Positions 26,871-35,883 of a stretch of 64,000 bases of DNA are shown here, in pieces. The stretch's first letter is position 1; every line of letters begins with the position of its first letter. The stretch is from contig NZ_QRHC01000006.1 in assembly GCF_003415655.1 (NCBI RefSeq), positions 1 through 64,000 on the forward strand. The letters run 5' to 3'. Made by a program: the position numbers and the translations under genes. The stretch comes from Vibrio maerlii (GTDB taxonomy: Bacteria; Pseudomonadota; Gammaproteobacteria; Enterobacterales; Vibrionaceae). The notes under the pieces were generated by a model, which was not told the origin of the DNA, ran no database searches, and was given only the letters and a program-made list of their open reading frames with translations.

Positions 26871-28060
26871 TAGATTACTCCCTTTTCTTCAAGGATGGCG
26901 TGAACAGTGAAAATATCCTTATCACCACGACCAGATAGGTTTACAACAAGAAGCTGCTCTTTCTCAGGGTTTTCACGAGCCATGCGTAGTGCTTGTGCTA
27001 GTGCGTGAGAGGATTCTAGAGCAGGGATAATACCTTCGCTGCGAGCAAGCTCTTGGAATGCATCCAGTGCTTCATCATCAGTCACGTTGTCATATTCTGC
27101 TCGGCCAATCGCGTTTAGGTGAGCGTGTTGAGGACCAACAGAAGGGAAGTCTAGCCCCGCTGATACCGAGTAAGACTCTTCTACCTGACCGTTCTCATCT
27201 TGCATTAGTGGCGCTTTCATACCAAAGAAGATACCGGTTTTACCATGCTTAAGTGGCGCACCGTGTTGGTCGGTGTCGATACCTTTACCTGCAGGCTCTA
27301 CACCGATCAGGCGAACTGATTCTTCTTCGATGAAATCTGCAAACATGCCGATAGCGTTTGAGCCACCGCCCACACAGGCGATAACTGCATCTGGTAGGCG
27401 ACCTTCACGCGCCAGGATCTGATGCTTAGTTTCTTCACCAATCATACGCTGGAAGTCACGAACGATGGTTGGGAATGGGTGAGGACCTGCGGCAGTACCA
27501 AGTAGGTAGTGCGCATCTTCATAGCTTGCTGACCAGTCACGTAATGCTTCGTTACAGGCATCTTTCAGCGTTGCTGAACCTGAATGTACAGGAATCACTT
27601 CTGCACCCATAAGCTTCATGCGGAATACGTTCGGGCTTTGACGTTCGACGTCTTTTGCACCCATGTAAACGCGACATTTAAGGCCAAGAAGAGCACAAGC
27701 AAGAGCCGTTGCAACGCCGTGTTGACCTGCGCCAGTTTCAGCGATGATTTCTTCTTTACCCATGCGCTTGGCAAGCAGCGCCTGACCAAGGACTTGGTTG
27801 GTTTTGTGCGCGCCACCGTGAAGTAGATCTTCACGCTTTAGGTAAAGCTTAGTTTTCGTACCTTTGGTTAGGTTACGAGTCAGCGTTAGTGCTGTTGGGC
27901 GACCTGCGTACTCTTGCAATAGCCCCATGAACTCGCTGCGGAATTTCGGATCTTGTTGAGCGTCAATAAACGCTTGTTCTAATTGCTCAAGAGCTGGTAC
28001 AAGGATCTGTGGTACGTATTGACCACCATATTCACCAAAGTAGGCATCGAGTTTTGCCAT
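26870..28060 (-). CDS. trpB: Tryptophan synthase beta chain
   Basis: PLP subunit joining indole and serine to tryptophan, 396 residues. The PLP lysine is K86 in HGGAHKTNQ, the phosphate-binding loop is [12 protein letters not shown], and the indole-site Glu lies in [11 protein letters not shown]. It forms the alpha2beta2 channelled complex with TrpA. A 104-bp gap separates it from trpC, larger than other gaps in the operon, and could contain an internal promoter. Confidence 0.97.
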   Translation of the reverse strand: MAKLDAYFGEYGGQYVPQILVPALEQLEQAFIDAQQDPKFRSEFMGLLQEYAGRPTALTLTRNLTKGTKTKLYLKREDLLHGGAHKTNQVLGQALLAKRMGKEEIIAETGAGQHGVATALACALLGLKCRVYMGAKDVERQSPNVFRMKLMGAEVIPVHSGSATLKDACNEALRDWSASYEDAHYLLGTAAGPHPFPTIVRDFQRMIGEETKHQILAREGRLPDAVIACVGGGSNAIGMFADFIEEESVRLIGVEPAGKGIDTDQHGAPLKHGKTGIFFGMKAPLMQDENGQVEESYSVSAGLDFPSVGPQHAHLNAIGRAEYDNVTDDEALDAFQELARSEGIIPALESSHALAQALRMARENPEKEQLLVVNLSGRGDKDIFTVHAILEEKGVI

Positions 28061-28164
28061 GATTTTATTCCTTAAATTTGGATTGCCGCTAGCGTTCTTT
28101 TTAAATTAAGTAACCAAGCAGCAATTTTGAATCTTATTCTTATATTCTATGTTTTATATGGTGA

Positions 28165-29592
28165 CTAGTAGTCACGAATCGCTACAAATGCTTGCTGCAG
28201 CTTTTCTAAATCTTTTTTACCCGGTGCGCTTTCTACACCTGAGTTCAGGTCTAGACCTAAACAGCCTTGTAATGCTGCTTGCTTTGCGTTTTCTGGGGTG
28301 ATGCCACCAGCAAGCATAATTTTTTCTGGTTGAGCAATCAGTGACCAATCGAACACGACACCTGTTCCACCAGATTGATTGCCAACTTTAGAATCAAATA
28401 GGTGACGATCGACACCTTGTTCAATGAGTGTTGGCGCTTGCTCAGTTACCCCGTAAGCCTTCCAAATTTCAATGTCTGATGGTAGCTCAGTGCGTAATGC
28501 AGAGATGTAATCTTGGTCTTCATCTCCATGCAGCTGTACCGCTTTTAAGCCAAGTTCAGTGGCTGTTGCTAGTACAGCAGATGCATCATGATTTTGGAAA
28601 ACGCCAACGTATTTGAGTGGCGCGCCGCTCATGGTTAATCGAGCAGACTCAAGATCAACATAGCGCTTAGACTTCTCAACGAAGATAAGGCCACCGAAGA
28701 TTGAACCCGCTTGGTAAGCTTTTGCTGCATCGTCTGGGTGGGTTAGACCACAAACCTTGTTTTCACCCAACGTCACCTTGCGTACCGCAAGCTCAAGGTT
28801 TTCTTCTGCCATCAGAGAGCTACCAATCAGGAAGCCATCAGCAAACGTAGCTAGGTCGCGTACTTGTTGGTGAGTGTAGATGCCAGATTCAGAAATTACC
28901 GTCGCCTCAGGTGCTAGCTCACGAATAAGTGGCGCAAGTTCTTTGGTGCGGTTTAGGTCAGTCGAAAGGTCACGCAGGTTACGGTTATTAATGCCGATAA
29001 CCTTGGCGTTTAGTGCCACCGCGCGGTGAAGCTCTTCTTCATTACTTACTTCTGTTAATACACCCATGTTTAGGGAGTGGGCAACGTCTGCAAGTGCTTT
29101 GTATTCTTCGTCGTTAAGCACAGATAGCATCAGAAGGATTGCGTCAGCAGAGTAGTGACGAGCTAAGTAAACCTGGTAGGTGTCCACCATAAAGTCTTTA
29201 CACAGAACCGGCTGTTTAACCTGCTTGCGAACTTGTGGCAGAAAGTCGAAGTTACCTTGGAAGTATTTTTCGTCGGTAAGCACAGAGATAGCATCCGCGT
29301 GGTTGTTATAAACTGATGCGATGTAATCTAGGTCGAAATCATCACGGATTAGACCTTTTGATGGTGACGCTTTCTTACACTCTGTGATGAAAACCGTTTT
29401 GTTACCGCTTAGCGCGTCGTAAAAACTACGATCAGATGGCGTCAGTTCTGCCTGAAAACCGTCTACTGGCTGAGCCTGCTTGCGAGCTTCAACCCATTGG
29501 TACTTGTCACGAACAATCTTCGCTAAAACTTCTGCCATTTCAGCTTCTTTGACTGAAACGTGAGTCGACAGTTTTTCGTTTGGTGTTGTCAT
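28165..29592 (-). CDS. trpCF: Bifunctional IGP synthase / PRA isomerase
   Basis: Fused enzyme catalysing two successive tryptophan steps, 475 residues. The N-terminal TrpC barrel (to about 255) includes ITECKKASPSKG and VISESGIYTHQQV. The C-terminal TrpF barrel has KVCGLTHPDDAAKAYQAG, VQLHGDEDQDY and MLAGGITPENAKQA. The fusion is the enterobacterial/vibrio arrangement. It lies 35 nt after trpD. Confidence 0.96.
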   Translation of the reverse strand: MTTPNEKLSTHVSVKEAEMAEVLAKIVRDKYQWVEARKQAQPVDGFQAELTPSDRSFYDALSGNKTVFITECKKASPSKGLIRDDFDLDYIASVYNNHADAISVLTDEKYFQGNFDFLPQVRKQVKQPVLCKDFMVDTYQVYLARHYSADAILLMLSVLNDEEYKALADVAHSLNMGVLTEVSNEEELHRAVALNAKVIGINNRNLRDLSTDLNRTKELAPLIRELAPEATVISESGIYTHQQVRDLATFADGFLIGSSLMAEENLELAVRKVTLGENKVCGLTHPDDAAKAYQAGSIFGGLIFVEKSKRYVDLESARLTMSGAPLKYVGVFQNHDASAVLATATELGLKAVQLHGDEDQDYISALRTELPSDIEIWKAYGVTEQAPTLIEQGVDRHLFDSKVGNQSGGTGVVFDWSLIAQPEKIMLAGGITPENAKQAALQGCLGLDLNSGVESAPGKKDLEKLQQAFVAIRDY

Positions 29593-29627
29593 TTCTCAAT
29601 ATCCGTTAGTTTTGCAGAGCGTCAGCG

Positions 29628-30626
29628 TTATGCGTGTTCAGCTAGTTGTCGTACAAGCTCGTAAGCTTTGCCTGAGTTCATCGCCTCAAGTGCTGTCTGA
29701 GCGTTTGCTTTTAGGTCCTCATGACCAAACAGGCGCATCAATAGTGCGACGTTGACCGCTACCGCACCAGACTGCGCTTCGGTTCCTTTACCCGTAAGGA
29801 TATCGGTTGTGATTTCTTTGTTCTCTTCTGGCGTGCCACCCTTGATTGCTTCAAGAGGGTGCTGGTTTAGGCCAAAATCAGCAGGTGAAACGGTGTATTC
29901 GTGAATTTGACCATCTTTGATTTCAGCAACCGTGGTCTTGCCATGAATCGCGACTTCATCAAGACCACTACCGTGTACGACAGCAGCACGCTTCATACCC
30001 ATTTTTAGCATGGTTTCTGCGATTGGTCGCACAAGTTCTTCACTGTAAACGCCCATTAGTTCAATATTTGGACGCGCAGGGTTAATCAGAGGACCAAGAA
30101 TATTGAAGATCGTACGCGTTTTCATGGTCTGGCGCACAGGCATCGCATGGCGAACACCACTGTGATATTGCGGAGCAAATAGGAATGCAACACCTAGCTT
30201 GTCGACTGCAGTACGAGTGTCTTCTGCTGACATCGCTAGGTTGATGCCGAATTTGTCTAGAAGATCAGAAGAGCCAGACTTGCTTGATACGCTGCGGTTA
30301 CCGTGCTTCGCGACCTTAAGGCCACATGCTGCGGCAACGAATGCAGAAGTTGTCGAGATATTGATCGTGTCATGGCCGTCACCACCTGTACCTACGATAT
30401 CTGCGAAATCGTAATCTGGGCGTGGGAATGGGTTCGCGTTTGCTAGCAATGCTTTTGCTGCGCCTGCGATCTCATCTGGCGTTTCGCCTTTGATCTTAAG
30501 TGCAGTTAACGCTGATGCCATTAGAATAGGGTCTAAATCACCACGGATAATGGTATCGAAAAGTTGTTGGCTTTCTTCAAGAGTCAGAGCTTGCTGCTCG
30601 TATAGCTTATTGATGATCTGTTCCAT
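29628..30626 (-). CDS. trpD: Anthranilate phosphoribosyltransferase
   Basis: Transfers phosphoribose from PRPP to anthranilate, 332 residues. The PRPP-binding motif is IVGTGGDGHDTINIST, and the conserved KHGNRSVSSKSGSSDLLDKFG and the NILGPLINPARP block are present. It is a stand-alone TrpD, unlike the TrpGD fusion of E. coli, and lies 10 nt after trpG. Confidence 0.97.
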   Translation of the reverse strand: MEQIINKLYEQQALTLEESQQLFDTIIRGDLDPILMASALTALKIKGETPDEIAGAAKALLANANPFPRPDYDFADIVGTGGDGHDTINISTTSAFVAAACGLKVAKHGNRSVSSKSGSSDLLDKFGINLAMSAEDTRTAVDKLGVAFLFAPQYHSGVRHAMPVRQTMKTRTIFNILGPLINPARPNIELMGVYSEELVRPIAETMLKMGMKRAAVVHGSGLDEVAIHGKTTVAEIKDGQIHEYTVSPADFGLNQHPLEAIKGGTPEENKEITTDILTGKGTEAQSGAVAVNVALLMRLFGHEDLKANAQTALEAMNSGKAYELVRQLAEHA

Positions 30627-30636
30627 GATAATGTCC

Positions 30637-31251
30637 TTATTCCATATCCTGAGAGTCGATAGGTTGAGAGTCAGCAGTTAGCGCCCATTCAATAGCGTTA
30701 GAAAGCAGTGTGGCACCGTAAGTGGTCATAATAGATTCTGGGTGGAACTGGAATCCACACACCTTGTCTTGTTCTTGAACCACAGACATGACGAGGTCAT
30801 CAACTTCCGCAGTTATAGTCAAAGACTCTGGAACCTTGGTTGCAACGAGAGAGTGGTAACGAGCTATCGCCAGTGGAGACGGCAGATTCACGTAAGTTGC
30901 GTGGTTTTGGTGTTCCATCATGGATACTTTACCGTGAATGATTTCACCTGCGCCTGCCACTGTGCCACCGTAAGCTTCAACGATGGCTTGGTGACCGAGA
31001 CAAATACCAATCATTGGCACTTTACCTTTAAGGCGTTGAATCACTTCTGGCATCGAGCCTGCGTCACTTGGCGCGCCTGGGCCAGGAGAGAGAAGCACCA
31101 CTGGGTTTGCGAGTTCTTGAACCGCTTTTTCAATGGTTTCCGCAGCAATGTTGTTACGGTAGATTTTTACTTCGTGACCGAGTGAACGGAACTGATCAAC
31201 AAGGTTGTAAGTAAAAGAATCAAAGTTATCAATAAATACGATGTTAGCCAT
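30637..31251 (-). CDS. trpG: Anthranilate synthase glutamine amidotransferase subunit
   Basis: Class I glutaminase feeding ammonia to TrpE, 204 residues. The triad is visible: C84 in GICLGHQAI, with H170 and E172 in FQFHPES. The oxyanion loop is LLSPGPGAPSDAG. It lies 5 nt after trpE and 10 nt before trpD and is unfused. Confidence 0.97.
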   Translation of the reverse strand: MANIVFIDNFDSFTYNLVDQFRSLGHEVKIYRNNIAAETIEKAVQELANPVVLLSPGPGAPSDAGSMPEVIQRLKGKVPMIGICLGHQAIVEAYGGTVAGAGEIIHGKVSMMEHQNHATYVNLPSPLAIARYHSLVATKVPESLTITAEVDDLVMSVVQEQDKVCGFQFHPESIMTTYGATLLSNAIEWALTADSQPIDSQDME

Positions 31252-31256
31252 GATAA

Positions 31257-32828
31257 TTACTCCTGACCTTGTTGGTGAGCTGCCTGAATCGCGGAGATCA
31301 CTGCCTGAGCTTTACCGCGAGTTTCATCAGCTTCTGCTTGCGGATCCGAATCGAATACCACACCAGCGCCAGCTTGTACCTGAGCAATACCATTCTCAAC
31401 GTACGCTGAGCGAATAACGATACAGGTATCCAGTGTGCCTTCACCAGTTAGGTAACCAACAGCGCCACCGTAGCTACCGCGGCGAGCACCTTCAACGTCA
31501 CGAATTAACTGCATTGCACGAATCTTTGGTGCGCCTGTTAACGTGCCCATGTTCATACAAGCTTGGTAAGCGTGCAGGGCATCGAGATCATCACGCAGTT
31601 GACCCACTACGCGAGATACCAAGTGCATTACGTGGCTATAACGGTCTACTTTCAGTAGGTCAGCTACGTGGCGTGTGCCTGCTTGAGAAATACGCGCCAC
31701 ATCGTTACGTGCTAGGTCAACCAGCATCATGTGTTCTGCGTTCTCTTTTTTGTCCGTGCGAAGTTCAAGCTCGATGCGGCTATCTAGGTCGAAATCAATC
31801 TCGCCATTCGGGCGTTTGCCTCTACGACGGGTACCTGCAATCGGGTAGATCTCAACTTGGTTTGTTTCCGTTTCGTATTTCAGTGCGCTCTCTGGTGATG
31901 CACCAAACAAAGTGAACAGCTCATCTTGCATGTAGAACATGTAAGGGCTTGGATTGCTCTGTTTTAGTGTTTTGTATGCAGCCAGTGGAGAAGGGCAAGG
32001 AAGCGTAAAGCGGCGTGATGGTACTACCTGGAACACATCGCCTTTTACAACGAATTCTTTTAGGTCAGTCACCGTTTGGCAGAAATCTTCGTCGGAGACG
32101 CTTGGTGTAGCGCTTACATCACTAAGCTGCTCGGCTTGTGGTAGCGCTTTAAGGTTTGCACATTGCTGTTGAATTTCAGCAAGGCGTGCTTTGAGCGTCT
32201 CTGTTTCATCTGAGTCAGAAAATACGGTTGCTTGTAGATCACATGACTCGCTTTGGTGATCAACAACAAGCAGTGTTTCTGCTACGTAAAAGACGTAGTC
32301 CGGACACTGGTTTGTCGCTTTCGCATCGCCCAGAGGTTCAAAATTAGCTACTAGGTCGTAAGCGAATAGACCACCGATGAAAACCGCGTGTTTGTCTTGC
32401 TCACTGATATCGAAACTGTGCTGTACCAAGCGTAGAGCATCAAAAGAGGATGCTTCACGCAGGCGAGAATCTTCATCAAGCGTATCGCAAGGTGTTTCAA
32501 AGTTTAACGTGAGCGTGTTGTCTGTTAGCTCATGCTCAACACCGGCCTTAATATTTTGGCTTAGGTGGGCAATAAGGTTCTGACCGTTGGCGGTGAGCGC
32601 AGTCATGGTTACTTGATGACCGAAGCAAACGATTCGAACAGCAGAATCAACGATCAGTAGGCTTTTTAGGTCTTGCTTAGAATCAATTTCGGCGGATTCT
32701 AATAGCAAGCTGTCAGTCTTGTTTTCACACAGAGTGTGGAAAAGGCGAGTTGGATCTTGTGTATAGGGTGCTGCTGCTTTTAGCACTTCCAACTGACCTA
32801 AATTTTCGATTTGAATGGCCTTGTTCAC
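31257..32828 (-). CDS. trpE: Anthranilate synthase component I
   Basis: Chorismate-to-anthranilate enzyme, 523 residues. The tryptophan feedback site LLLESAEI lies in the N-terminal domain; chorismate-binding blocks include PVPSRRF-like VVPSRRFTL, IAGTRRRGKRPNGEID, LVDLARNDVARI and GTLTGAPKIRAMQLI. The start codon is GTG at 32828, preceded on the minus strand by the strong ribosome-binding site AAAGGAGGTC. It is the first structural gene after the trp leader and subject to TrpR repression and attenuation. Confidence 0.97.
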   Translation of the reverse strand: MNKAIQIENLGQLEVLKAAAPYTQDPTRLFHTLCENKTDSLLLESAEIDSKQDLKSLLIVDSAVRIVCFGHQVTMTALTANGQNLIAHLSQNIKAGVEHELTDNTLTLNFETPCDTLDEDSRLREASSFDALRLVQHSFDISEQDKHAVFIGGLFAYDLVANFEPLGDAKATNQCPDYVFYVAETLLVVDHQSESCDLQATVFSDSDETETLKARLAEIQQQCANLKALPQAEQLSDVSATPSVSDEDFCQTVTDLKEFVVKGDVFQVVPSRRFTLPCPSPLAAYKTLKQSNPSPYMFYMQDELFTLFGASPESALKYETETNQVEIYPIAGTRRRGKRPNGEIDFDLDSRIELELRTDKKENAEHMMLVDLARNDVARISQAGTRHVADLLKVDRYSHVMHLVSRVVGQLRDDLDALHAYQACMNMGTLTGAPKIRAMQLIRDVEGARRGSYGGAVGYLTGEGTLDTCIVIRSAYVENGIAQVQAGAGVVFDSDPQAEADETRGKAQAVISAIQAAHQQGQE

Positions 32829-32963
32829 AAGACCTCCTTTTTATTCATAATTCTTTGATACTTCCTGTCGTACATACTCGCATAAAGCGAGGGGGCTCCC
32901 AATCATAAATCGTTTGATTTTGATTACTCTTTACCCATTTAACTGACAGTGTGAAGTGTAAAT

Positions 32964-32992
32964 AAAAAGCCCGCTATAAAAGCGGGCTTTTT
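32964..32992 (-). terminator. trp attenuator (terminator hairpin)
   Basis: AAAAAGCCCGCT / AGCGGGCTTTTT perfect inverted repeat with a 5-nt loop between trpL and trpE; on the minus strand it is a GC-rich hairpin followed by a T-run. It lies 27 nt beyond the trpL stop codon, the expected position of the 3:4 attenuator hairpin. Confidence 0.95.
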
Positions 32993-33018
32993 GATAACTT
33001 ATTTATATCGCTTAGATA

Positions 33019-33159
33019 TTAGAAGTACACGTTAGCCCACCAAGAACTTGTCCAAGTGCGCCACCAGTTCAACTCGGTGTGAGCCTCAACGTGTGCAGAT
33101 GCTAGCGAGCTTTGAGCTTGCTGTTTTGCATTTTGGTTTTGGTTAAATTCTTGTAACAT
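33019..33159 (-). CDS. trpL: trp operon leader peptide
   Basis: 46-codon leader on the minus strand. It starts ATG 33159 with AAGG about 9 nt upstream and ends TAA at 33019. Its C-terminal part reads NWWRTWTSSWWANVYF, giving five Trp codons (residues 32, 33, 36, 40, 41). Ribosome stalling at these under Trp starvation would favour the antiterminator over the hairpin at 32964-32992. It is longer than the 14-residue E. coli leader and carries more Trp codons. It overlaps no other plausible gene. Confidence 0.95.
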   Translation of the reverse strand: MLQEFNQNQNAKQQAQSSLASAHVEAHTELNWWRTWTSSWWANVYF

Positions 33160-33193
33160 AGTGGACCTTAAATTCAGCACTTTGTATTTGTGT

Positions 33194-33225
33194 ACTAGTT
33201 AACTAGTGCAAGGGTGAAAAGTCAA
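33194..33225 (-). promoter_or_regulatory. trp promoter with TrpR operator
   Basis: On the minus strand TTGACT (33220-33225), a 17-nt spacer, then TTAACT (33197-33202). The -10 is embedded in the 14-bp perfect palindrome ACTAGTTAACTAGT (33194-33207), identical to the core of the E. coli trp operator. The leader ATG lies about 38 nt downstream of the -10. Confidence 0.95.
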
Positions 33226-33243
33226 CCCTTAAGACAGAAAAAC

Positions 33244-34143
33244 ATGAGAATAGATCTACATAGTCACACCACAGCCTCGGATGGTCGCTTAACACCATCG
33301 GAACTTATTGATAGAGCATTGAGCTTTAATATCGAAGTGCTGGCCATTACTGACCATGACACAATCGATGCACTGGGTGAAGCGCATAGTTATGTTGTTG
33401 ATAATGACAAACCGATAGTCATTATTGATGGCATTGAGATCTCTACCGTTTGGCAGAACAAAGATATCCATATTGTTGGGCTAAACATTGACCGTGAAAG
33501 CCAAGAGTTGGTTGATTTAATCAGGCAGCAACAAGCTCATCGTGACGGTCGAGCTCGTCTTATTGCTGAGCGACTACAGAAAGCGACAAGGGAAGGTGTC
33601 TACGAAGAAGTCAGTGAGATTGCAGGTGATGCACCAATCACTCGTGCACACTTTGCTAAATGGCTAGTGGACAATGGTTACGCTAAGACCATGCAGCAGG
33701 TATTTAAGAAATTCCTGACTCGCAATAACCCGGGTTATGTACCGCCAGCGTGGTGCTCTATGGCTGATGCGGTGAATGCAATTCACGCTGCGGGTGGTCA
33801 GGCTGTGCTTGCGCATCCAGGACGTTACCAGCTGACGGCTAAATGGACGAAGCGGCTTATTGCAGCTTTTGTTGAAGCTGGTGGGGACGCTATGGAAGTC
33901 GCTCAACCTCAGCAAGGGCAACAAGAAAGGCGCAACTTGGCAGATTATGCGATACAATACAATCTATTAGCCTCTCAAGGCAGTGATTTTCATTACCCGT
34001 CACCATGGATGGAGTTGGGACGCAACCTCTGGTTACCTGCTGGCGTTGAGTCAGTGTGGAAGGATTGGAATTTAGAGCCGCGAAATACAGAGGTGGCTGA
34101 TGCTGGAGAAAATAGAGTCGAGAGACTCAATAATGAGGAATAA
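33244..34143 (+). CDS. rnm: PHP-domain phosphoesterase/exonuclease Rnm (YciV, RNase AM)
   Basis: PHP-fold metal-dependent phosphoesterase, 299 residues from ATG 33244; a frame to 33214 is rejected because the PHP motif begins at once as [16 protein letters not shown]. Metal ligands appear in [21 protein letters not shown] and in the C-terminal GSDFH. The E. coli homologue is a 5'-3' exonuclease and rRNA 5'-end maturation enzyme. It is divergent from trp with only 18 nt between the trp -35 and its ATG. yciO follows after 2 nt. Confidence 0.92.
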   Translation: MRIDLHSHTTASDGRLTPSELIDRALSFNIEVLAITDHDTIDALGEAHSYVVDNDKPIVIIDGIEISTVWQNKDIHIVGLNIDRESQELVDLIRQQQAHRDGRARLIAERLQKATREGVYEEVSEIAGDAPITRAHFAKWLVDNGYAKTMQQVFKKFLTRNNPGYVPPAWCSMADAVNAIHAAGGQAVLAHPGRYQLTAKWTKRLIAAFVEAGGDAMEVAQPQQGQQERRNLADYAIQYNLLASQGSDFHYPSPWMELGRNLWLPAGVESVWKDWNLEPRNTEVADAGENRVERLNNEE

Positions 34144-34145
34144 CA

Positions 34146-34766
34146 ATGAGCCAGTTTTTTTATGTACACCCAGATAACCCGCAAGCTCGCTTGATCAATC
34201 AAGCGGTAGCAATTATTCGCAATGGCGGTGTGATCGTTTATCCAACAGACTCAGGTTATGCACTGGGCTGTCAGCTTGAGAACAAACAAGCATTAGATCG
34301 TATTTGTCAGATCCGTAAGATCGATGACAAGCACAACTTCACATTGTTGTGTCGTGACCTTTCAGAGCTATCCCTGTATGCGCGTGTTGATAATACCGCT
34401 TTCCGCTTACTAAAAAGTAACACTCCGGGTCCCTACACTTTTATTTTCAAAGGGACGAAAGAGGTACCTCGTCGTCTTATGAACTCCAAGCGTAAGACAA
34501 TAGGTATTCGTGTACCTGACAATCAGATTGCTCTAGATTTACTTGAAGCGCTAGGTGAACCCTTGATGTCGACATCATTGATCCTACCTGGTAATGACTT
34601 TACAGAGTCTGATCCAGAAGAGATTAGAGACCGCCTAGAGCACGCAGTTGATGTCATCCTAAATGGTGGTTACCTAGGAGAGCAGCCTACGACTGTGATT
34701 GATTTTAGTGACGATGAAGCGGTTGTTGTTCGTCAGGGAGCTGGTGACCCAACCCCATTCGAGTAA
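34146..34766 (+). CDS. yciO: YciO family (Sua5/YrdC-like) protein
   Basis: 206-residue YrdC-fold protein related to threonylcarbamoyl-AMP synthase. The ATP/threonine pocket segment GGVIVYPTDSGYALGC and KHNFTLLCRDLSELSLYA are visible; the KxR-SxN features of true TsaC are modified, as in YciO. It is translationally coupled to rnm (2 nt apart), a conserved pairing. A terminator follows. Confidence 0.92.
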   Translation: MSQFFYVHPDNPQARLINQAVAIIRNGGVIVYPTDSGYALGCQLENKQALDRICQIRKIDDKHNFTLLCRDLSELSLYARVDNTAFRLLKSNTPGPYTFIFKGTKEVPRRLMNSKRKTIGIRVPDNQIALDLLEALGEPLMSTSLILPGNDFTESDPEEIRDRLEHAVDVILNGGYLGEQPTTVIDFSDDEAVVVRQGAGDPTPFE

Positions 34767-34780
34767 TCGATAAATACTGG

Positions 34781-34806
34781 AAAAGGAGGCGAATGCCTCC
34801 TTTTTT
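34781..34806. terminator. Terminator between yciO and the RTX gene
   Basis: AAAAGGAGGC-GAAT-GCCTCC followed by TTTTTT. The AAAA on the left also makes it usable by the convergent minus-strand RTX gene. Confidence 0.9.
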
Positions 34807-34830
34807 GTGCTCGCTTGGTAATGAATTACC

Positions 34831-35520
34831 TTAGCTAAAGCTGAAAATATCTATGTTGTTATTTTCTGCATAACTCATATAGCTAGAGTTAATGCCATTT
34901 AGCGTTAGTTCTATGTTGTATTCATCACTAGAGATGACTGCCCAACCTTGCGCATTGTAACTAATGTCAAAATCAGCTTGTGATGTTGCAAAGCTGTCTC
35001 GAGCATTGTCGTTATTTGTGTCTAGGCCAAGGTCGAGAACGATTTTATCTTGGAATATGTTGAAGTCTAAGATCTCAGCTTTGATCTCTATATCGTTGGT
35101 TGAAACAGGTTCATCAGCTGCACCCACCGCATATCGATTAGTTAAAACAAAAGTATCAGAACCAAAACCACCGGCTAGTACATTGTGACCATCACCAACA
35201 ACGATGGTGTCATTACCTCGACCACCACTGATAAAGTTGTTTCCTGAATAGTCGATAATAAAATCATCACCGGAACCGCCGAATAGCCAATCATTATCAA
35301 GACCACCTGAGACATAATCATTGCCTCGTCCTCCAGCGACTAAATCGTCCCCACGACCACCGATCAATCGGTCATCGCCTCGACCACCAAAAATAAAATC
35401 ATCGCCGTTATAACCGACAAACTCATCGTTTCCACGTTTGCCGACAAAAATATCAGCTTCATTGGTGCCACGCTCGTTATCATGCGAGCGAGTACCAAAA
35501 ATCCTGTTGAAAATAGACAT
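34831..35520 (-). CDS. Small RTX-type calcium-binding protein, putative T1SS substrate
   Basis: 229 residues from ATG 35520 (AAGGGA upstream); a frame extending to 35571 is unsupported. After a ~30-residue N-terminus without a signal peptide come about seven or eight tandem RTX nonapeptides of the GGxGxDxxx type (GGRGDDRLI, GGRGDDLVA, GGRGNDYVS, GGSGDDFII, GGRGNDTIV, GGFGSDTFV), residues about 35-125. A C-terminal domain with DFNIFQDKIVLDLGLD follows, typical of type I secretion targeting regions. It should be secreted by a T1SS and fold outside on binding Ca2+. No catalytic domain is recognised, so it may be an orphan surface or scaffold protein. Confidence 0.75.
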   Translation of the reverse strand: MSIFNRIFGTRSHDNERGTNEADIFVGKRGNDEFVGYNGDDFIFGGRGDDRLIGGRGDDLVAGGRGNDYVSGGLDNDWLFGGSGDDFIIDYSGNNFISGGRGNDTIVVGDGHNVLAGGFGSDTFVLTNRYAVGAADEPVSTNDIEIKAEILDFNIFQDKIVLDLGLDTNNDNARDSFATSQADFDISYNAQGWAVISSDEYNIELTLNGINSSYMSYAENNNIDIFSFS

Positions 35521-35756
35521 AATCAATCCCTTAGATCTAATAAGTAGTTGGGGTTTAGTGACTAGGGTCAACAGACCCTAAGATTTTGAGCCAATAAACA
35601 CAGTTAATTTTATCAGCTGCTATGCTTACCCAAGGGATTAGCAGGAACCATATTTGTTTGATTCTATCTAAGACAAACTCATACTTTGATGAGATTCATT
35701 AATTTTATTAAAAGCAAAAAGAACACGAATAACCGCTACAATCTGTGCAAATCTTC
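35521..35756. other. Intergenic region RTX / rluB (upstream part)
   Basis: AT-rich, between divergent genes. It should contain the RTX promoter; no clear -35/-10 pair for it was identified. No gene seen. Confidence 0.4.
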
Positions 35757-35785
35757 TTACAATTGGTTGTGGAATCTCGTATAAT
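35757..35785 (+). promoter_or_regulatory. Probable sigma-70 promoter of rluB
   Basis: TTACAA (35757-35762), 17-nt spacer, TATAAT (35780-35785). Transcription would start near 35792 and give a leader of roughly 90 nt before the rluB ATG at 35884. Confidence 0.7.
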
Positions 35786-35883
35786 CCGCGGTCGATATTC
35801 TCGGGCTCCTCCGAATCAATGATGACTACGTTCTTAATTTGAGAACACGACGTCTGTGAAGACGACATATTTTAGGTAGATAA

